Position numbers and translations under genes: made by a program
Shown: one piece after another, positions 10,312 to 21,594 of the stretch
Numbering within the stretch: the first letter of the stretch is position 1
Layout of the letters: each line of letters begins with the position of its first letter
Notes under the pieces: generated by a model
Seen by the model: the letters and a program-made list of their open reading frames with translations, nothing else
Databases searched by the model: none
Told to the model about the DNA's origin: nothing
Assembly (NCBI GenBank): GCA_035048485.1
Contig: CM068593.1
Location: 795,501-859,500, forward strand
From: Pteria penguin
Taxonomy: Eukaryota > Mollusca > Bivalvia > Pterioida > Pteriidae
Direction: 5' to 3'
DNA: 64,000 nucleotides

Positions 10312-10740
10312 TAATTTCTGAAAGGTCAAGGTCACTTATTAACTATGGCAAAGTAATATTTCATCAGAATTTGATCATATGTCGCCAAAATGTTCTTTAG
10401 GTTAAGGACTTTTGGACAAAGGTCACTCAGTCATTTCTGAAAGGTCAAGGTCACTTATTAACTATGACTTAAAATACCATGAAGTATGCATATCTGCTAC
10501 ACCTTTTATCAGATTTTTATCATGCTTCACCAAAATATTTAAGTTAATTACTTTTGGTCAAAGTTCACTCAAGGTAATTTATGAAAGGTCAAGGTCACTT
10601 ATTAACTATGACTTAAAATACCATGAAGTATGTATTCCGCTACACCTTTTATCAGAATTTGATCATACTTCACCAAAGATGTTACTGAGGTTAAGAGCTT
10701 CGGACAAAGGTCACTCAAGGTCATTTCTGAAAGGTCATAT
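10312..10740 (+). repeat. Tandem repeat, unit about 120-143 bp, three-plus copies
   Basis: 'tttctgaaaggtcaaggtca' recurs at about 10314, 10434, 10577 and 10719, with 'cttattaactatg', 'accaaaat' and 'ggacaaaggtcactca' in register. A 120-aa open frame here is composed of these repeats and is not considered a gene. Confidence 0.7.
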
Positions 10741-10879
10741 TAAGGATAAAAAGTTTTATTTCATAACTAATTAAGTTCAAGCTTACTCATTTAGTTTAAG
10801 ACACTGTTATCACTTGTTGTTCTACAGTTGACTCGACTGGATATCCATATGATACATTGAGATTTGAAATCGTCATCAA

Positions 10880-11100
10880 TTAATACAATGATTTTCCATA
10901 TACTGAGTCATTCATTTCCTTCATTATTGCTGTGCTTCTTGGAATTTTCGTCAGTTTTACTGATTTTTTTTTTTTTTGTATATGAATTGAGTCATCAATT
11001 TCCTGCATCATAACTGCCGTTCGGGGAGCATACATCAGTTTTACTGATACTCTTGTTTCCTGGAAGTCTCCAAACCACAAAGGACAAAGTAACTGAAAAA
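10880..11100 (-). other. Duplicated exon-like segment (uncertain)
   Basis: On the minus strand a good acceptor ('aatttttttcag', ending about 11092) precedes an open stretch containing SVKLMYAPRTAVMMQEIDDS. A second copy reads SVKLTKIPRSTAIMKEMNDS. The segments (about 10988-11050 and 10903-10965) are separated by a poly-T tract. The shared SVKL..PR..A.M.E..DS pattern argues for duplication of a once-coding block, but no donor, start or neighbouring exon was identified. Confidence 0.25.
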
Positions 11101-11129
11101 AATTAGCAGTATTACAATGTCCCATATAC

Positions 11130-11943
11130 TTGCACAGATGTATCTCAAAGTAGACCCATATAAATATGCATGTATCACAATGTGAATCCATATAAATATG
11201 CATGTGGGTATCACAATGTGGGTCCATATAAATATGCATGTATCACAATGTGAATTCATATAAATATGCATGTGGGTCCATATAAATATGCATGTATCAC
11301 AATGTGTTTCCATATAAATATGCATGTAGGTATCACGAGGTGAGTCCATATAAAAATGCGTGTATCGCAATGTGGGTCCATATAAATTTGCATGTAGTTA
11401 TCACGATGTGGGTCCATATAAATATGCTTGTATCACAATATGGGTCCAAATAAATATGCATGTATCACAGTGTGGGTTCATAAAAATATGCATGTTTAAT
11501 AATGTGGGTCCATATAAATATGCAAGTAACAATGTGGGTCCATATAAATATGCTTGTATCACAATGTAGGTCCATATAAATATGCATGTATCAAAATGTG
11601 GGTCCATATGAATATGCATGTATCACAATGTGGGTCCATATAAATATGCTTGTATCACAATGTGGGTCCATATATATATGCATATATCACAGTGTCGGTC
11701 CATATAAATATGCTTGTATCACAAGGTAGGTCCATATAAATGTGCATGCATGAAAATGTGGGTCCATATAAATATGCATGTACCGCAATGTGGGTCCATA
11801 TAAATATGCTTGTATCACAATGTAGGTCCATATAAATGTGCATGCACGAGAATGTGGGTCCATATAAATATGCATGCACGAGAATGTGGGTCAGTATAAA
11901 TATGCATGTACCACAATGTGGGTCAATATAAATATGCATGTAT
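11130..11943 (+). repeat. 32-bp satellite, array 1
   Basis: The monomer contains 'cacaatgtgggtccatataa' and 'atatgcatgtat', 32 bp in all, with variants (tatcaca/taccgca/cacgaga; gcatg/gcttg). Open frames such as repeated CDTCIFIWTHI are by-products: a 32-bp period cycles through all three frames. Confidence 0.93.
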
Positions 11944-12197
11944 CGGTGGCTTAGCTAGCTGAAAGTTTTCTGTGGTAAAAAAAAGAGAAAATAATAAATA
12001 AAAGCGAAAATGCGGGGCCTTTCGGGCCGACATATATCACCGAGTAGGTCCACAGTGAATCCCTGATAAGGTGTGGAGGGAGAGGGGGAGCGGATCTCCT
12101 CGATACCCGAGCGATTTAGCATTTTGATATAAACAAATTCCGTACTAAATGTAAAATTTTACAGGAAATGTACACAGTCAAATACATGTAAATAATA
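11944..12197 (+). repeat. Satellite spacer, copy 1 left part
   Basis: This non-monomer segment begins 'ggtggcttagctagctgaaa' and includes 'gccgacatatatcaccgagt' and 'cgatttagcattttgatata'. It recurs at 14793-15108 and 16141-16456, each 316 bp. In this copy a 1.9-kb transposon splits the spacer; its right part resumes at 14114. Confidence 0.88.
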
Positions 12198-14115
12198 AAG
12201 TGCCACTTCAACCTAATTTTCAAAATTATAATTGTTTCCACTCAACTGGTGCATGTTCATACAATAAATAAATTGCCGAAGACCCGAAGTTCATATCAAC
12301 TGTAGATAACGAGATATTTGTGATAAGCTAATACGCGCTGCTAAGCCACACCTGGTAAATATACAGAAACGCCAGATTCTGCGACGAAGAGATGCTGACG
12401 TCATATTTTGTATACAGTGCTGGACTTTAGTATAGAAGTGTCCGAAGAGTAGAGCTGTTTAATAATATTGAAGAGAAAAAATGCCTCGTGAAGACAAGGG
12501 CGGGTAAAGCAAAGTCGGGGGAGGGGTGTTCGTTGTGTTGCTACTAATTATGGAAACGCCAATGCGATGGTGTGTCAATGCACGGTTTTCCTAAGACACC
12601 CAAATGAACGACGCCAGTGGATTCATTTTGTTAAAGAGAAGCGAGCAAAATGTTCCTACAAAATATTTGACCTTATGTTCTCTGCATTTTACACCAGAAA
12701 GTTTCCCATTCGCTTTGAAATGCAACAAAGCGGGGCAATTGTCACTTCCCGGTGCAATACCTTCTGTCCAATGTCGACCAGCAAACGCATTTGATTCACT
12801 GGGTCTCTAAGTAGTTTAGGAGCAAGTAACCCTTATTTGGAAATTTTAAGTCCGGATGAGAAAATGGAAAGTCAAACATCAGTTCCAACAAAAAAAAAAT
12901 AAATAAAAAATAAAAAAAATAAAATAAAATAAAATAAATGAATAAAAAAAAAATTATAAAATCAGAAGAGCAGATTTAAAGAGAGAAGTATCAAGAGTAA
13001 GTGTTGTATTATCACCTTTTTTTATAAGAATATACAGAGACACTGATCAGGAGGAACAAGGCAGTGATCAGGCAGAATCAGATACCCATGCAGTGACGGA
13101 TCTAGGATTTCCGAAAAGGAGGGGCCCAAATGGGTTTTAGTCAAACTTCTCAGCCATTTTTGGTGCAAAATCTGGATTTTTACTGGTAAATATGTGACCA
13201 AAAGGGGGGGGGGGGGTGCGGCCCCCGGTCCCCTCCCTCTAAATCCGCTACTGCCATGTAGATACAATGGATGTAGATGAAGTAACTAGAATATGAGTGA
13301 TGGATTCAGGAGGTCAGTGGGAGGGCGCAACCCCAACCCCTCACTCACCCGGAATCCCTAACATTATATAGTTCACACGTAGAACTCAATTCTTTAAGGT
13401 TAATTATTTTCATAAAAAATCTATACATAAGACATCTGAACTACATTTTACATTACAATATATTGATGAATTACGTACGGCCCGCGCGGAGGCACATACT
13501 AAATGCTGCGAGAAACATATTATTGAAATTATGCTACATTTATGAACGTTACAGAGCAACATGGAAAATGAAGATTTGCCCTAACCAACAAAGAAGTCTT
13601 TTTCTTGTCAATTTTCAATAAAGCCGATTAAACGGTCGAAATTATGTCAGACAACGTCAAAATGGATTACTGGTACGGCTCTACTGACGTACGCAAAGTA
13701 CCTTGGATTACATCACCTTTTTTCTCGTTACTATCATGTTCACTTTCTTCGAATGACGATGTATCGCAAGAAAAATGAACACCACTCTCGTCTAATAAAT
13801 CTTAATAAAAGAATCTTGTGTAATCATTGTTTTGCCTACTAAATTTCATATAAAAAGCGGCTTATTTCTACTATAATGTATACTGTTTCCATGAAGTGAC
13901 CACATAATGTGACGTCAGCGATCTTGATTCCAGACAACAGAGATTTACTGATATTCTCGCACGCGCGGCCGCGTTAAACAGGTAAACATCTGGAGTTTAA
14001 TCAGCAATAGCTACTTATTGCCGCATCTGATTGTAAAAGTTTTGGCACCAAGGGGTTTTATTTACATCAAATTATTAAATTAGTATGAGAAAAAAATTGG
14101 TGGAGTGGCACTTTA
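12196..14115. mobile_element. TIR DNA transposon with THAP remnant, inserted in satellite spacer
   Basis: The element is 12198-14113, with TIRs beginning 'aagtgccacttcaacc' and ending 'ggtggagtggcactt', and TA at both borders. Intact spacer copies elsewhere read straight across the insertion point ('acatgtaaatattaatgtat'), confirming an empty site. Near the left end (about 12530-12710, plus strand) are pieces of a THAP zinc-finger domain: NERRQWIHFVK in one frame and LCSLHFTPESFPF in another, so it is frameshifted. THAP domains occur in P-element, Kolobok and related transposases. The rest lacks a transposase frame; a 'cagtgacggatctagg...tccgctactgcc' repeat sits at about 13092-13256. This is a decayed nonautonomous copy; the superfamily is unresolved. 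Confidence 0.82.
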
Positions 14116-14180
14116 ATGTATGTCGTACAAATTTTAATGTACTCCTTTTGCGTTTATATGCGCAAAGGGCGCTACGCCAA
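14114..14180 (+). repeat. Satellite spacer, copy 1 right part
   Basis: It continues the spacer after the transposon: 'taatgtatgtcgtacaa', then 'ccttttgcgtttatatgcgc' and 'aaagggcgctacgccaat'. The 'ttgcgtttatatgcgcaa' stretch can form a short hairpin. Confidence 0.85.
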
Positions 14181-14792
14181 TGTGTATGTATCACAATGTG
14201 GGTCCATATGAATATGCATGTATCACAATGTGGGTCCATATAAATATGCTTGTATCACAATATGGATCCATATATATATGCATGTATCACAGTGTCGGTC
14301 CATATAAATATGCTTGTATCACAAGGTAGGTCCATATAAATGTGCATGCATGAGAATGTGGGTCCATATAAATATGCATGTACCGCAATGTGGGTCCATA
14401 TATATATGCTTGTATCATAAATGTGGTTCCATATAAATATGCATGTATCGCAATGTCGGTCCATATAAATATGCTTGTATCACAATGTAGGTCCATATAA
14501 ATGTGCGTGCACTATTTTTGGTTGGTTGGTTGATTGGTGTTTTAAGTCGCTTTCAACAATATTTCACTTATATCGCGACATGGAAGCAAGAGGTTACCTC
14601 TTAAACATAGTGGCGCAACTCGGGAATCGAACCCGGATCGTCGGCGCCCCAAGCCAAGCACTTAACCACTACACCAAGCCTGCCCCTGCATGCACGAGAA
14701 TGTGGGTCCATATAAATATGCATGCACGAGAATATGGGTCAGTATAAATATGCATGTACCACAATGTGGGTCAATATAAATATGCATGTATC
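14181..14792 (+). repeat. 32-bp satellite, array 2
   Basis: Same monomer family as array 1, interrupted by a minus-strand SINE at 14513-14687. The order of variants towards the spacer (cacgagaatgtgggtc, then taccacaatg, then tatcgg) matches array 1, which supports a higher-order unit. Confidence 0.92.
14513..14687 (-). mobile_element. tRNA-derived SINE, second family, inside satellite
   Basis: On the minus strand: 'ggtgtagtggttaagtgctt' (box A), 'gatccgggttcgattccc' (box B), 'gcgatataagtgaaatattg' and an 'accaatcaaccaaccaacc' tail. It splits a monomer and is bordered by 'gtgcgtgcac' and 'gcatgcac', a probable short target duplication. A sister copy is at 25930-26124. Confidence 0.9.
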
Positions 14793-15108
14793 GGTGGCTT
14801 AGCTAGCTGAAAGTTTTCTGTGGTGAAAAAAAAGAAAATAATAAATAAAAGTGAAAACGCGGGGCCACTCGGGCCGACATATATCACCGAGTAGGTCCAC
14901 AGTGAATCCCTGATATGGTGTGGGGGGAGAGGGGGAGCGGATCTCCTCGATACCTGAGCGATTTAGCATTTTGATATAAACAAATTCCGTACTAAATGTA
15001 AAATTTTGCAGGAAATATACACAGTCAAATACATGTAAATATTAATGTATGTCGTACAATTTTTTATGTACTCCTTTTGCGTTTATGCGCAAAGGGCGCT
15101 ACGCCAAT
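14793..15108 (+). repeat. Satellite spacer, copy 2
   Basis: An uninterrupted 316-bp spacer, close to the one at 16141-16456. It preserves the empty site of the THAP transposon at about 15030-15050. Confidence 0.88.
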
Positions 15109-16140
15109 GTGTATGTACCACAATGTGGGTCCATATGAATATACATGTACATGTATGTACCACAATGTGGGTCCATATAAATATAGATATACATGTATAT
15201 ACCACAATGTGGGTCCATATAAATATGCAAGTAACGCAATGTGGGTCCATATAAATATGTTTGTATCACAATGTGGGTCCATATAAATATGCATGTATCA
15301 AAATGTGGGTCCATATGAATATGCATGCATCACAATGGGGGTCCATATAAATATGCTTGTATCACAATGTGGGTCCATATGAATATGCATGTATCACAAT
15401 GTGGGTCCATATATATATGCATGTATCACAGTGTCGGTCCATATAAATATGCTTGTATCACAATGTGGGTCCATATATATATGCATATATCACAGTGTCG
15501 GTCCATATAAATATGCTTGTATCACAAGGTAGGTCCATATAAATGTGCATGCATGAAAATGTGGGTCCATATAAATATGCATGTATCGCAATGTGGGTCC
15601 ATACCTATATGCTTGTATCACAATGTGGGTCCATATAAATATACATGTACATGTATGTAACACAATGGGGGTCCATATAAATATGCATGTATCACAATGT
15701 GGGTCCATATAAATATGCATGTATCACAATGTGGGTCCATATAAATATGCATGTATCACAATGCAGGTCCTTATAAATATGCATGTATCAAAATGTGGGT
15801 CCATATGAATATGCATGTATCACAATGTGGGTCCATATAAATATGCTTGTATCACAATGTGGGTCCATATAAATGTGCATGCATGAAAATGTGGGTTCAT
15901 ATAAATATGCATGTACCGCAATGTGGGTCCATACATATATGCTTGTATCACAATGTGGATCCATATAAATATGCATGTATCGCAATGTCGGTCCATATAA
16001 ATATGCTTGTATCACAATGTAGGTCCATATAAATATGCATGCACGAGAATGTGGGTCCATATAAATATGCATGCACGAGAATGTGGGTCAGTATAAATAT
16101 GCATGTACCACAATGTGGGTCAATATAAATATGCATGTAT
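15109..16140 (+). repeat. 32-bp satellite, array 3
   Basis: The longest forward array. It includes an expanded monomer type with 'atacatgtacatgtatgtac' (about 42 bp), which also occurs in reverse orientation at 17086-17355. Confidence 0.92.
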
Positions 16141-16456
16141 CGGTGGCTTAGCTAGCTGAAATTTTCTGTGGTAAAAAAAAAGAAAATAATAAATAAAAGC
16201 GAAAATGCGGGGCCTCTCGGGCCGACATATATCACCGAGTAGGTCCACAGTGAATCCCTGATAAGGTGTGGAGGGAGAGGGGGAGCGGATCTCCTCGATA
16301 CCTGAGCGATTTAGCATTTTGATATAAACAAATTCCGTACTAAATGTAAAATTTTACAGGAAATATACACAGTCAAATACATGTAAATATTAATGTATGT
16401 CGTACAATTTTTTATGTACTCCTTTTGCGTTTATGCGCAAAGGGCGCTACGCCAAT
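16141..16456 (+). repeat. Satellite spacer, copy 3
   Basis: 316 bp, same start and end as copy 2. Copies 2 and 3 start 1348 bp apart, which gives the length of one higher-order unit. Confidence 0.88.
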
Positions 16457-17080
16457 GTATATGTATCACAATGTGGGTCCATATGAATATACATGTACAT
16501 GTATCTAACACAATGGGGGTCCATATAAATATGCATGTATCACAATGTGGGTTCATAAAAATATGCATGTTTAATAATGTGGGTCCATATAAATATGCAA
16601 GTAACGCAATATGGGTCCATATAAATATGCTTATATCACAAAGTGGGTCCATATAAATATGCATATATCACAATGTGGGTCCATATGAATATGCATGTAT
16701 CACAATGTGGGTCCATATAAATATGCTTGTATCACAATGTGGGTCCATATATATATGCATGTATCACAGTGTCGGTCCATATAAATATGCTTGTATCACA
16801 AGGTAGGTCCATATAAATGTGCATGCATGAGAATGTGGGTCCATATGAAAATGCATGCACGAGAATGTGGGTCAGTATAAATATGCATGTACCGCAATGA
16901 GGGTCCATATAAATATGCTTGTATCACAATGTGGGTCCATATAAATATGCATGTATCGCAATGTCGGTCCATATAAATATGCTTGTATCACAATGTGGGT
17001 CCATATAAATGTGCATGCACGAGAATGTGGGTCCATATAAATATGCATGCACGAGAATGTGGGTCAATATAGATATGCAA
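16457..17080 (+). repeat. 32-bp satellite, array 4
   Basis: Forward monomers continue up to 'gtgggtcaatatagatatgc', where the orientation flips. Confidence 0.92.
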
Positions 17081-17085
17081 ATATG

Positions 17086-17355
17086 CGATACATGCATATT
17101 TATATGGACCCACATTGTGATACATGCATATTTATACGGACCCCCATTGTGTTACATACATGTACATGTATATCTATATGGACCCACATTGTGGTGCATA
17201 CATGTACATGTATATTTATATGGACCCACATTGTGGTACATACATGTATATCTATATTTATATGGACCCACATTGTGGTACATACATGTACATGTATATT
17301 TATATGGACCCACATTGTGGTACATACATGTACATGTATATTTATATGGATCTAT
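17086..17355 (-). repeat. 32/42-bp satellite, inverted terminal block
   Basis: From about 17086 the monomers read in reverse complement ('atgcatatttatatggaccc', 'acattgtggtacatacatgt'). Several are the longer variant with 'catacatgtacatgtata'. Long open frames on both strands here are repeat artefacts. Confidence 0.92.
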
Positions 17356-17770
17356 ATAAATTCCGTGTTGCACTATGAGATATTTTACTCGGAAAGAGAA
17401 AAACTTTAACACTTGTTCACTTAGCTGTCTAGTGTATACATTTACATTGCACACCTAGGTATAGTTCTTAATTCACGATGGCAGTCATGCTGTGTAAAAA
17501 TAAACAGATCCACACCGCAATTTAATTTCATGACGAAAATTGACTCTATCGTATTAGGTTTAGGTTTCTGAACGCACAGAAATATGTGTTGATATTGACA
17601 AAGATTCGTCAAACCAATGTCGCCTTCTTTGAATGTAATACGACTAATATCAACACAGTGTCGCGCATGTGCCGTATTCCACTTCTGCATCAAGTATATG
17701 CGCTTTGATAACAAAGCCTTCGCCGCACCCATAGTGAACCGGCAGACCACTAGAACCTCGGTCAACACTT
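17356..17770. other. Intergenic, no feature seen
   Basis: Unique-looking sequence between the satellite and the 145-bp repeat element. A minus-strand open frame of about 108 codons (17442-17768) has no recognisable motif and no supporting splice or polyadenylation signals. Confidence 0.45.
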
Positions 17771-17782
17771 ATAGATAAGAAA

Positions 17783-20343
17783 CAAGAGGCCCAAATGGGC
17801 CCATATCGCTCACCTGAGCACAAATTGCTTATTTACAATAAAATGACAGCTCATTTCTGTAGAAAAATTTGCTTTTTTTCTACAAGACTTTCTATAAGGT
17901 TTGGTGAAATTCTGTGTAGCGGCTCTGGAGAAGAAGTCGAAAATGTGTCAACCAACCAGAGCCAATGGCGGCCATCTTGCATTACGGATGGGCACGGAAA
18001 ACACAAACTTAGTAGAAGACCTTGAGTACTTACTTCCTTTGAGGTTTGGTAGAATTCTGTGCAGCCGTTCTGGAGAAGAAGTCGAAAATGTGTCAACAAA
18101 TCAGAGCCAATGGCAGCCATCTTGGATTACGGATCGGCACAAAAAGCACAAACTGTGTAGAGGACCTCGAGTACTTACTTCCTATGAGGTTTGGTGAAAT
18201 TCTGTACAGCGGTTCTGGAGAAGAAGTCGAAAATGTGTCAACCAATCAGAGCCAATGGCGGCCATCTTGGATTACGGATCGGCACGAAAAATACACACTT
18301 TGTAGAGGACCTCGAGTAGTTACTTCCTATGAGGTTTGGTGAAATTCTGTGCAGCATTTCTGAAGAAGAAGTCGAAAATGTGTCAACCAATCAGAGCCCA
18401 TGGCGGCCATCTTGGATAACGGATCGGCACAAAAACACAAACTTTGTAGAGGACCTCGAGTAGTTACTTCCTATGAGGTTTGGTGAAATTCTGTGCAGCG
18501 GTTCTGAAGAAGTCGAAAATGTGTCAACCAATCAGAGCCCATGGCGGCCATCTAGGATAACGGATCGGCACAAAAAACACATACTTTGTAGAGGACCTCG
18601 AGTAGTTACTTCCTATGAGTATTGGTGAAATTCTGTGCTGCCCTTCTGGAGAAGAAGTCGAAAATGTGTCAACCAATCAGAGTCAATGGCGGCCATCTTG
18701 GATTACGGATTGGCACGAAAAACACAAACTTGGTAGAGGACATTGAGTACTTACATCCTATGAGGTTTGGTGAAATTCTGCACAGCGGTTCTGGAGAAAA
18801 GGTCGAAAATGTGTCAACCAATCAGAGCCCATGGTGGCCATCTTGGATAACGGATCGGCACAAAAAACACAAACTTTGTAGAGGACCTCGAGTACTTACT
18901 TCCTATGAGGTTTGGTGAAATTCTGTGCAGCGGTTTTGAAGAAGTCGAAAATGTGTCATCCAATCAGAGCCCATGGCGGCCATCTAGGATAACGGATCGG
19001 CACAAAAAACACATACTTTGTAGAGGACCTCGAGTAGTTACTTCCTATGAGTTTTGGTGAAATTCTGTGCTGCCCTTCTGGAGAAGAAGTCGAAAATGTG
19101 TCAACCAATCAGAGCCAATGGCGGCCATCTTGGATTACGGATTGGCACGAAAAACACAAACTTGGTAGAGGACCTTGAGTACTTACATCCTATGAGGTTT
19201 GGTGAAATTCTGCACAGCGGTTCTGGAGAAGAGGTCGAAAATGTGTCAACCAATCATTCAGAGCCAATGGCGGTCATCTTGCATTACGGATCGGCACGAA
19301 AAGCACAAACGTAGTAGAGGACCTTGAGTACTTACTTCCTATGAGGTTTGGTGAAATTCTGTGCAGCGCTTCTGGAGAAGAAGTCCAAAATGTGTCAACC
19401 AATCGAAGACAATAGCAGCCATCTTGGATAACGGATCGGAACGAAAAATACAAACTTGGTAGAGGACCTTGAGTACTTACTTCCTATGAGGTTTGGTGAA
19501 ATTCTGTGCAGAAGTTCTGGAGAAGAAGTCGAAAATATGTAAACCAATCAGAGCCAATGGCAGCCATCTTGGATTACGGATCGGCACGAAAATACAAAAT
19601 TGGGAGAGGACCTTGAGTACTTACTTCCTATGAGGTTTGGTGGAATTCTGTGCAGCCGTTCTGGAGAAGAAGTCGAAAATATGTAAACCAATCAGAGCCA
19701 ATGGCAGCCATCTTGGATTACAGATGGGCACAAAAAACACAAACTTTGTAGAAGACCTCGAGTAGTAACTTCCTATGAGGTTTGGTGGAATTCTGTACAG
19801 CGGTTCTGGAGTAGAAGTCCAAAATGCGTCAACCAATCAGAGCCAATGGCGGCCATCTAGGATAACGGATCGGCACGAAAAACACAAACTTGATAGAGGA
19901 CCTTGAGTACTTACTTCCTATGAGGTTTGGTGAAATTCTGTGCAGCGGTTCCACAGAAGAAGTCGAAAATGTGTCAACCAATCAGAGCCAATGGCGGCCA
20001 TCTTGGATTATGGATCGGCACGAAAAACACTAACTTGGTAGATGACCTTGAGTACTTACTTTCTATGAGGTTTGGTGGAATTCTGTGCAGCCCTTCTGGA
20101 GAAGAAGTCGAAAATGTGTCATCAAATCAGAGCCAATTGCAGCCATCTTGGATTACGGATGGGCACGAAAACACAAACTTGATAGAGGACCTTGAGAACT
20201 TAGTTCCTATGAGGTTTGGTGGAATTCTGTGCAGCGGTTCTGAAGAAGTCGAAAATGTAGAAAAGCTAACTACGGACGACAGACGACGGACGGCGATAGA
20301 TCACAATAGCTCACTTGAGCCTTTGGTTCAGGTGAGCTAAAAA
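17783..20343 (+). mobile_element. Element with about 16 tandem ~145-bp units and hairpin ends
   Basis: The left end holds 'ggcccaaatgggcc' and 'tcgctcacctgagc'. The right end holds 'agctcacttgagcc' facing 'ggttcaggtgagct', a strong hairpin running into 'ctaa'. Between them about 16 units repeat at 144-145 bp; landmarks are 'tatgaggtttggtgaaattc', 'gaagtcgaaaatgtgtcaac' and 'ggcggccatcttggattacg'. The unit length is not a multiple of three, so open frames spanning two units die by frameshift. The layout (unique left arm, central tandem repeats, 3' hairpin and CTAA end) resembles nonautonomous Helitron/Helentron-type elements described in bivalves; that class assignment is inference. Confidence 0.75.
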
Positions 20344-21396
20344 GAGCTAGCATGGTATTTAATACCTAATCTGCTTCGATATCCAAAATAACCTGGAATG
20401 AAAATCAAGTCAAATTAATCCCCTTCTTATTTTGTGCAATTATACTATTCTTAAATCATTTTTGAAGGGTTGAATGTTTTAATATCCCCTTAGCTATGTA
20501 TACGCTTAGAGATTTACGTTGATAGCTGTGGGTTGGTGAATTTCCGATTGAAGAAAATATTTGTCCCGTCTAAAGAATAAACTGCTTTTTTCGGTGTCAT
20601 ATAACGTTGACGTTTTTTTGCAGGAATGATTCTAAAAATCTATCATTGTTGTTCATTAGATAATTAGTGTGTGTTCGAAATGTAAATTTTCAGAATAACT
20701 CATTAGCGATCAAAACAGGATATAGATAGGTTTCATTACGTAATTCAGTTGGAGTTACCTCCCATTGTCGACCATGTTTGTGGTCAAGCATGATTTTTTT
20801 CCCTCATATTCATACTAAGTTTAATTAATATTTTCTAGAAAGTTGATAATATTTACACTGATTTAGAAACTTTTTTTTACATTGTCTAATACCTCAAAAT
20901 TTGCATAAGCATTGCAAAAACACCAGGAATTATTCTTTAATATTCTAATATTTAGTTCTATACCTCAAAGATGGTGGGCAACTTATCACAAGGGAAGTAA
21001 CTTCAATAAATGTTTATGCTAATGAAGCCTATAGGTGCAGTTGATTCCCTTCCATTACATACTGGTACATATTTAATCTCGGTGATTCAGGGGAGCTATA
21101 CTTCTTCGTAAGTCACAACGAAAACAGTTCCACATATGTTTCCAATCTTATTTTCAATGTATCATGCACTCTAATTAAATACAGTTATGGAAAACGTTTA
21201 TTAGATAGATAGGGTTTCTTAGCAGTAATTTAGCTGGAGTTACCTCCCGTTGTCGACCATGTCTGTGGCCGAGCATGATATTTGCCTCATATTCAAATTA
21301 ATTTGAATTAAACATTGATAGAAAGCTGTTCATATCTACATTTTTGGGGAAAAATCACATTAAATAAAAAAAAAAAAAAAAAAAAAGCCAAAATTA
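20344..21396. repeat. Intergenic, with a duplicated ~155-bp block
   Basis: 'ttggagttacctcccattgt' and 'cgaccatgtttgtggtcaag' (about 20749-20790) recur as 'ctggagttacctcccgttgt' and 'cgaccatgtctgtggccgag' (about 21233-21275), about 485 bp apart and in the same orientation. A poly-A run lies at 21368-21386. No gene is seen. Confidence 0.55.
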
Positions 21397-21594
21397 CGAC
21401 ATGCGCAGCACGATTTTATTTCCAGAGTTATTCCGCTTGACGATTACACATATAGAAATATAAGAGGAGTTCCGAATTTTTCTTTGCATCATTCATTTTT
21501 AATTTTCCTCGGGAAAATCGGAAGGCCGCTGGGTTCTGTATGTGTAATCATCAAGTGTAATCACTCTGGAAATTAAAACGTGCTGCACATGTCG
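21397..21594. mobile_element. Foldback/palindromic MITE-like element, about 200 bp
   Basis: The arms are inverted: 'cgacatgcgcagcacgattt' on the left and 'acgtgctgcacatgtcg' on the right. Inner arms are 'tttccagagttattccgctt' and 'aagtgtaatcactctggaaa', and the innermost pair is 'gattacacata' against 'tatgtgtaatc'. The short central loop has no coding potential. Confidence 0.75.

Noticed and set aside
10412..10774. 120-codon frame with SERSRSLINYDLKYHEVC repeated
   Set aside because: The duplicated peptide is just the tandem repeat unit. No splice or start context.
11130..17410. Many open frames of 60-120 codons on both strands (CDTCIFIWTHI-like repeats)
   Set aside because: They are produced by the 32-bp satellite, which cycles through frames and keeps several open. 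No starts, splice sites or non-repeat content support coding.
18500..18530. Possible hammerhead core 'ctgaagaagtcgaaaatgtg' in the 145-bp repeat
   Set aside because: CTGAAGA and GAAA are separated by only four bases, leaving no room for stem II. Most units read CTGGAGA instead.
17851..20340. Repeated frames reading like MVKFCAAVLEKKSKMCQ across the 145-bp array
   Set aside because: The unit is not a multiple of three, each frame dies within two units, and the same peptide appears in different frames.
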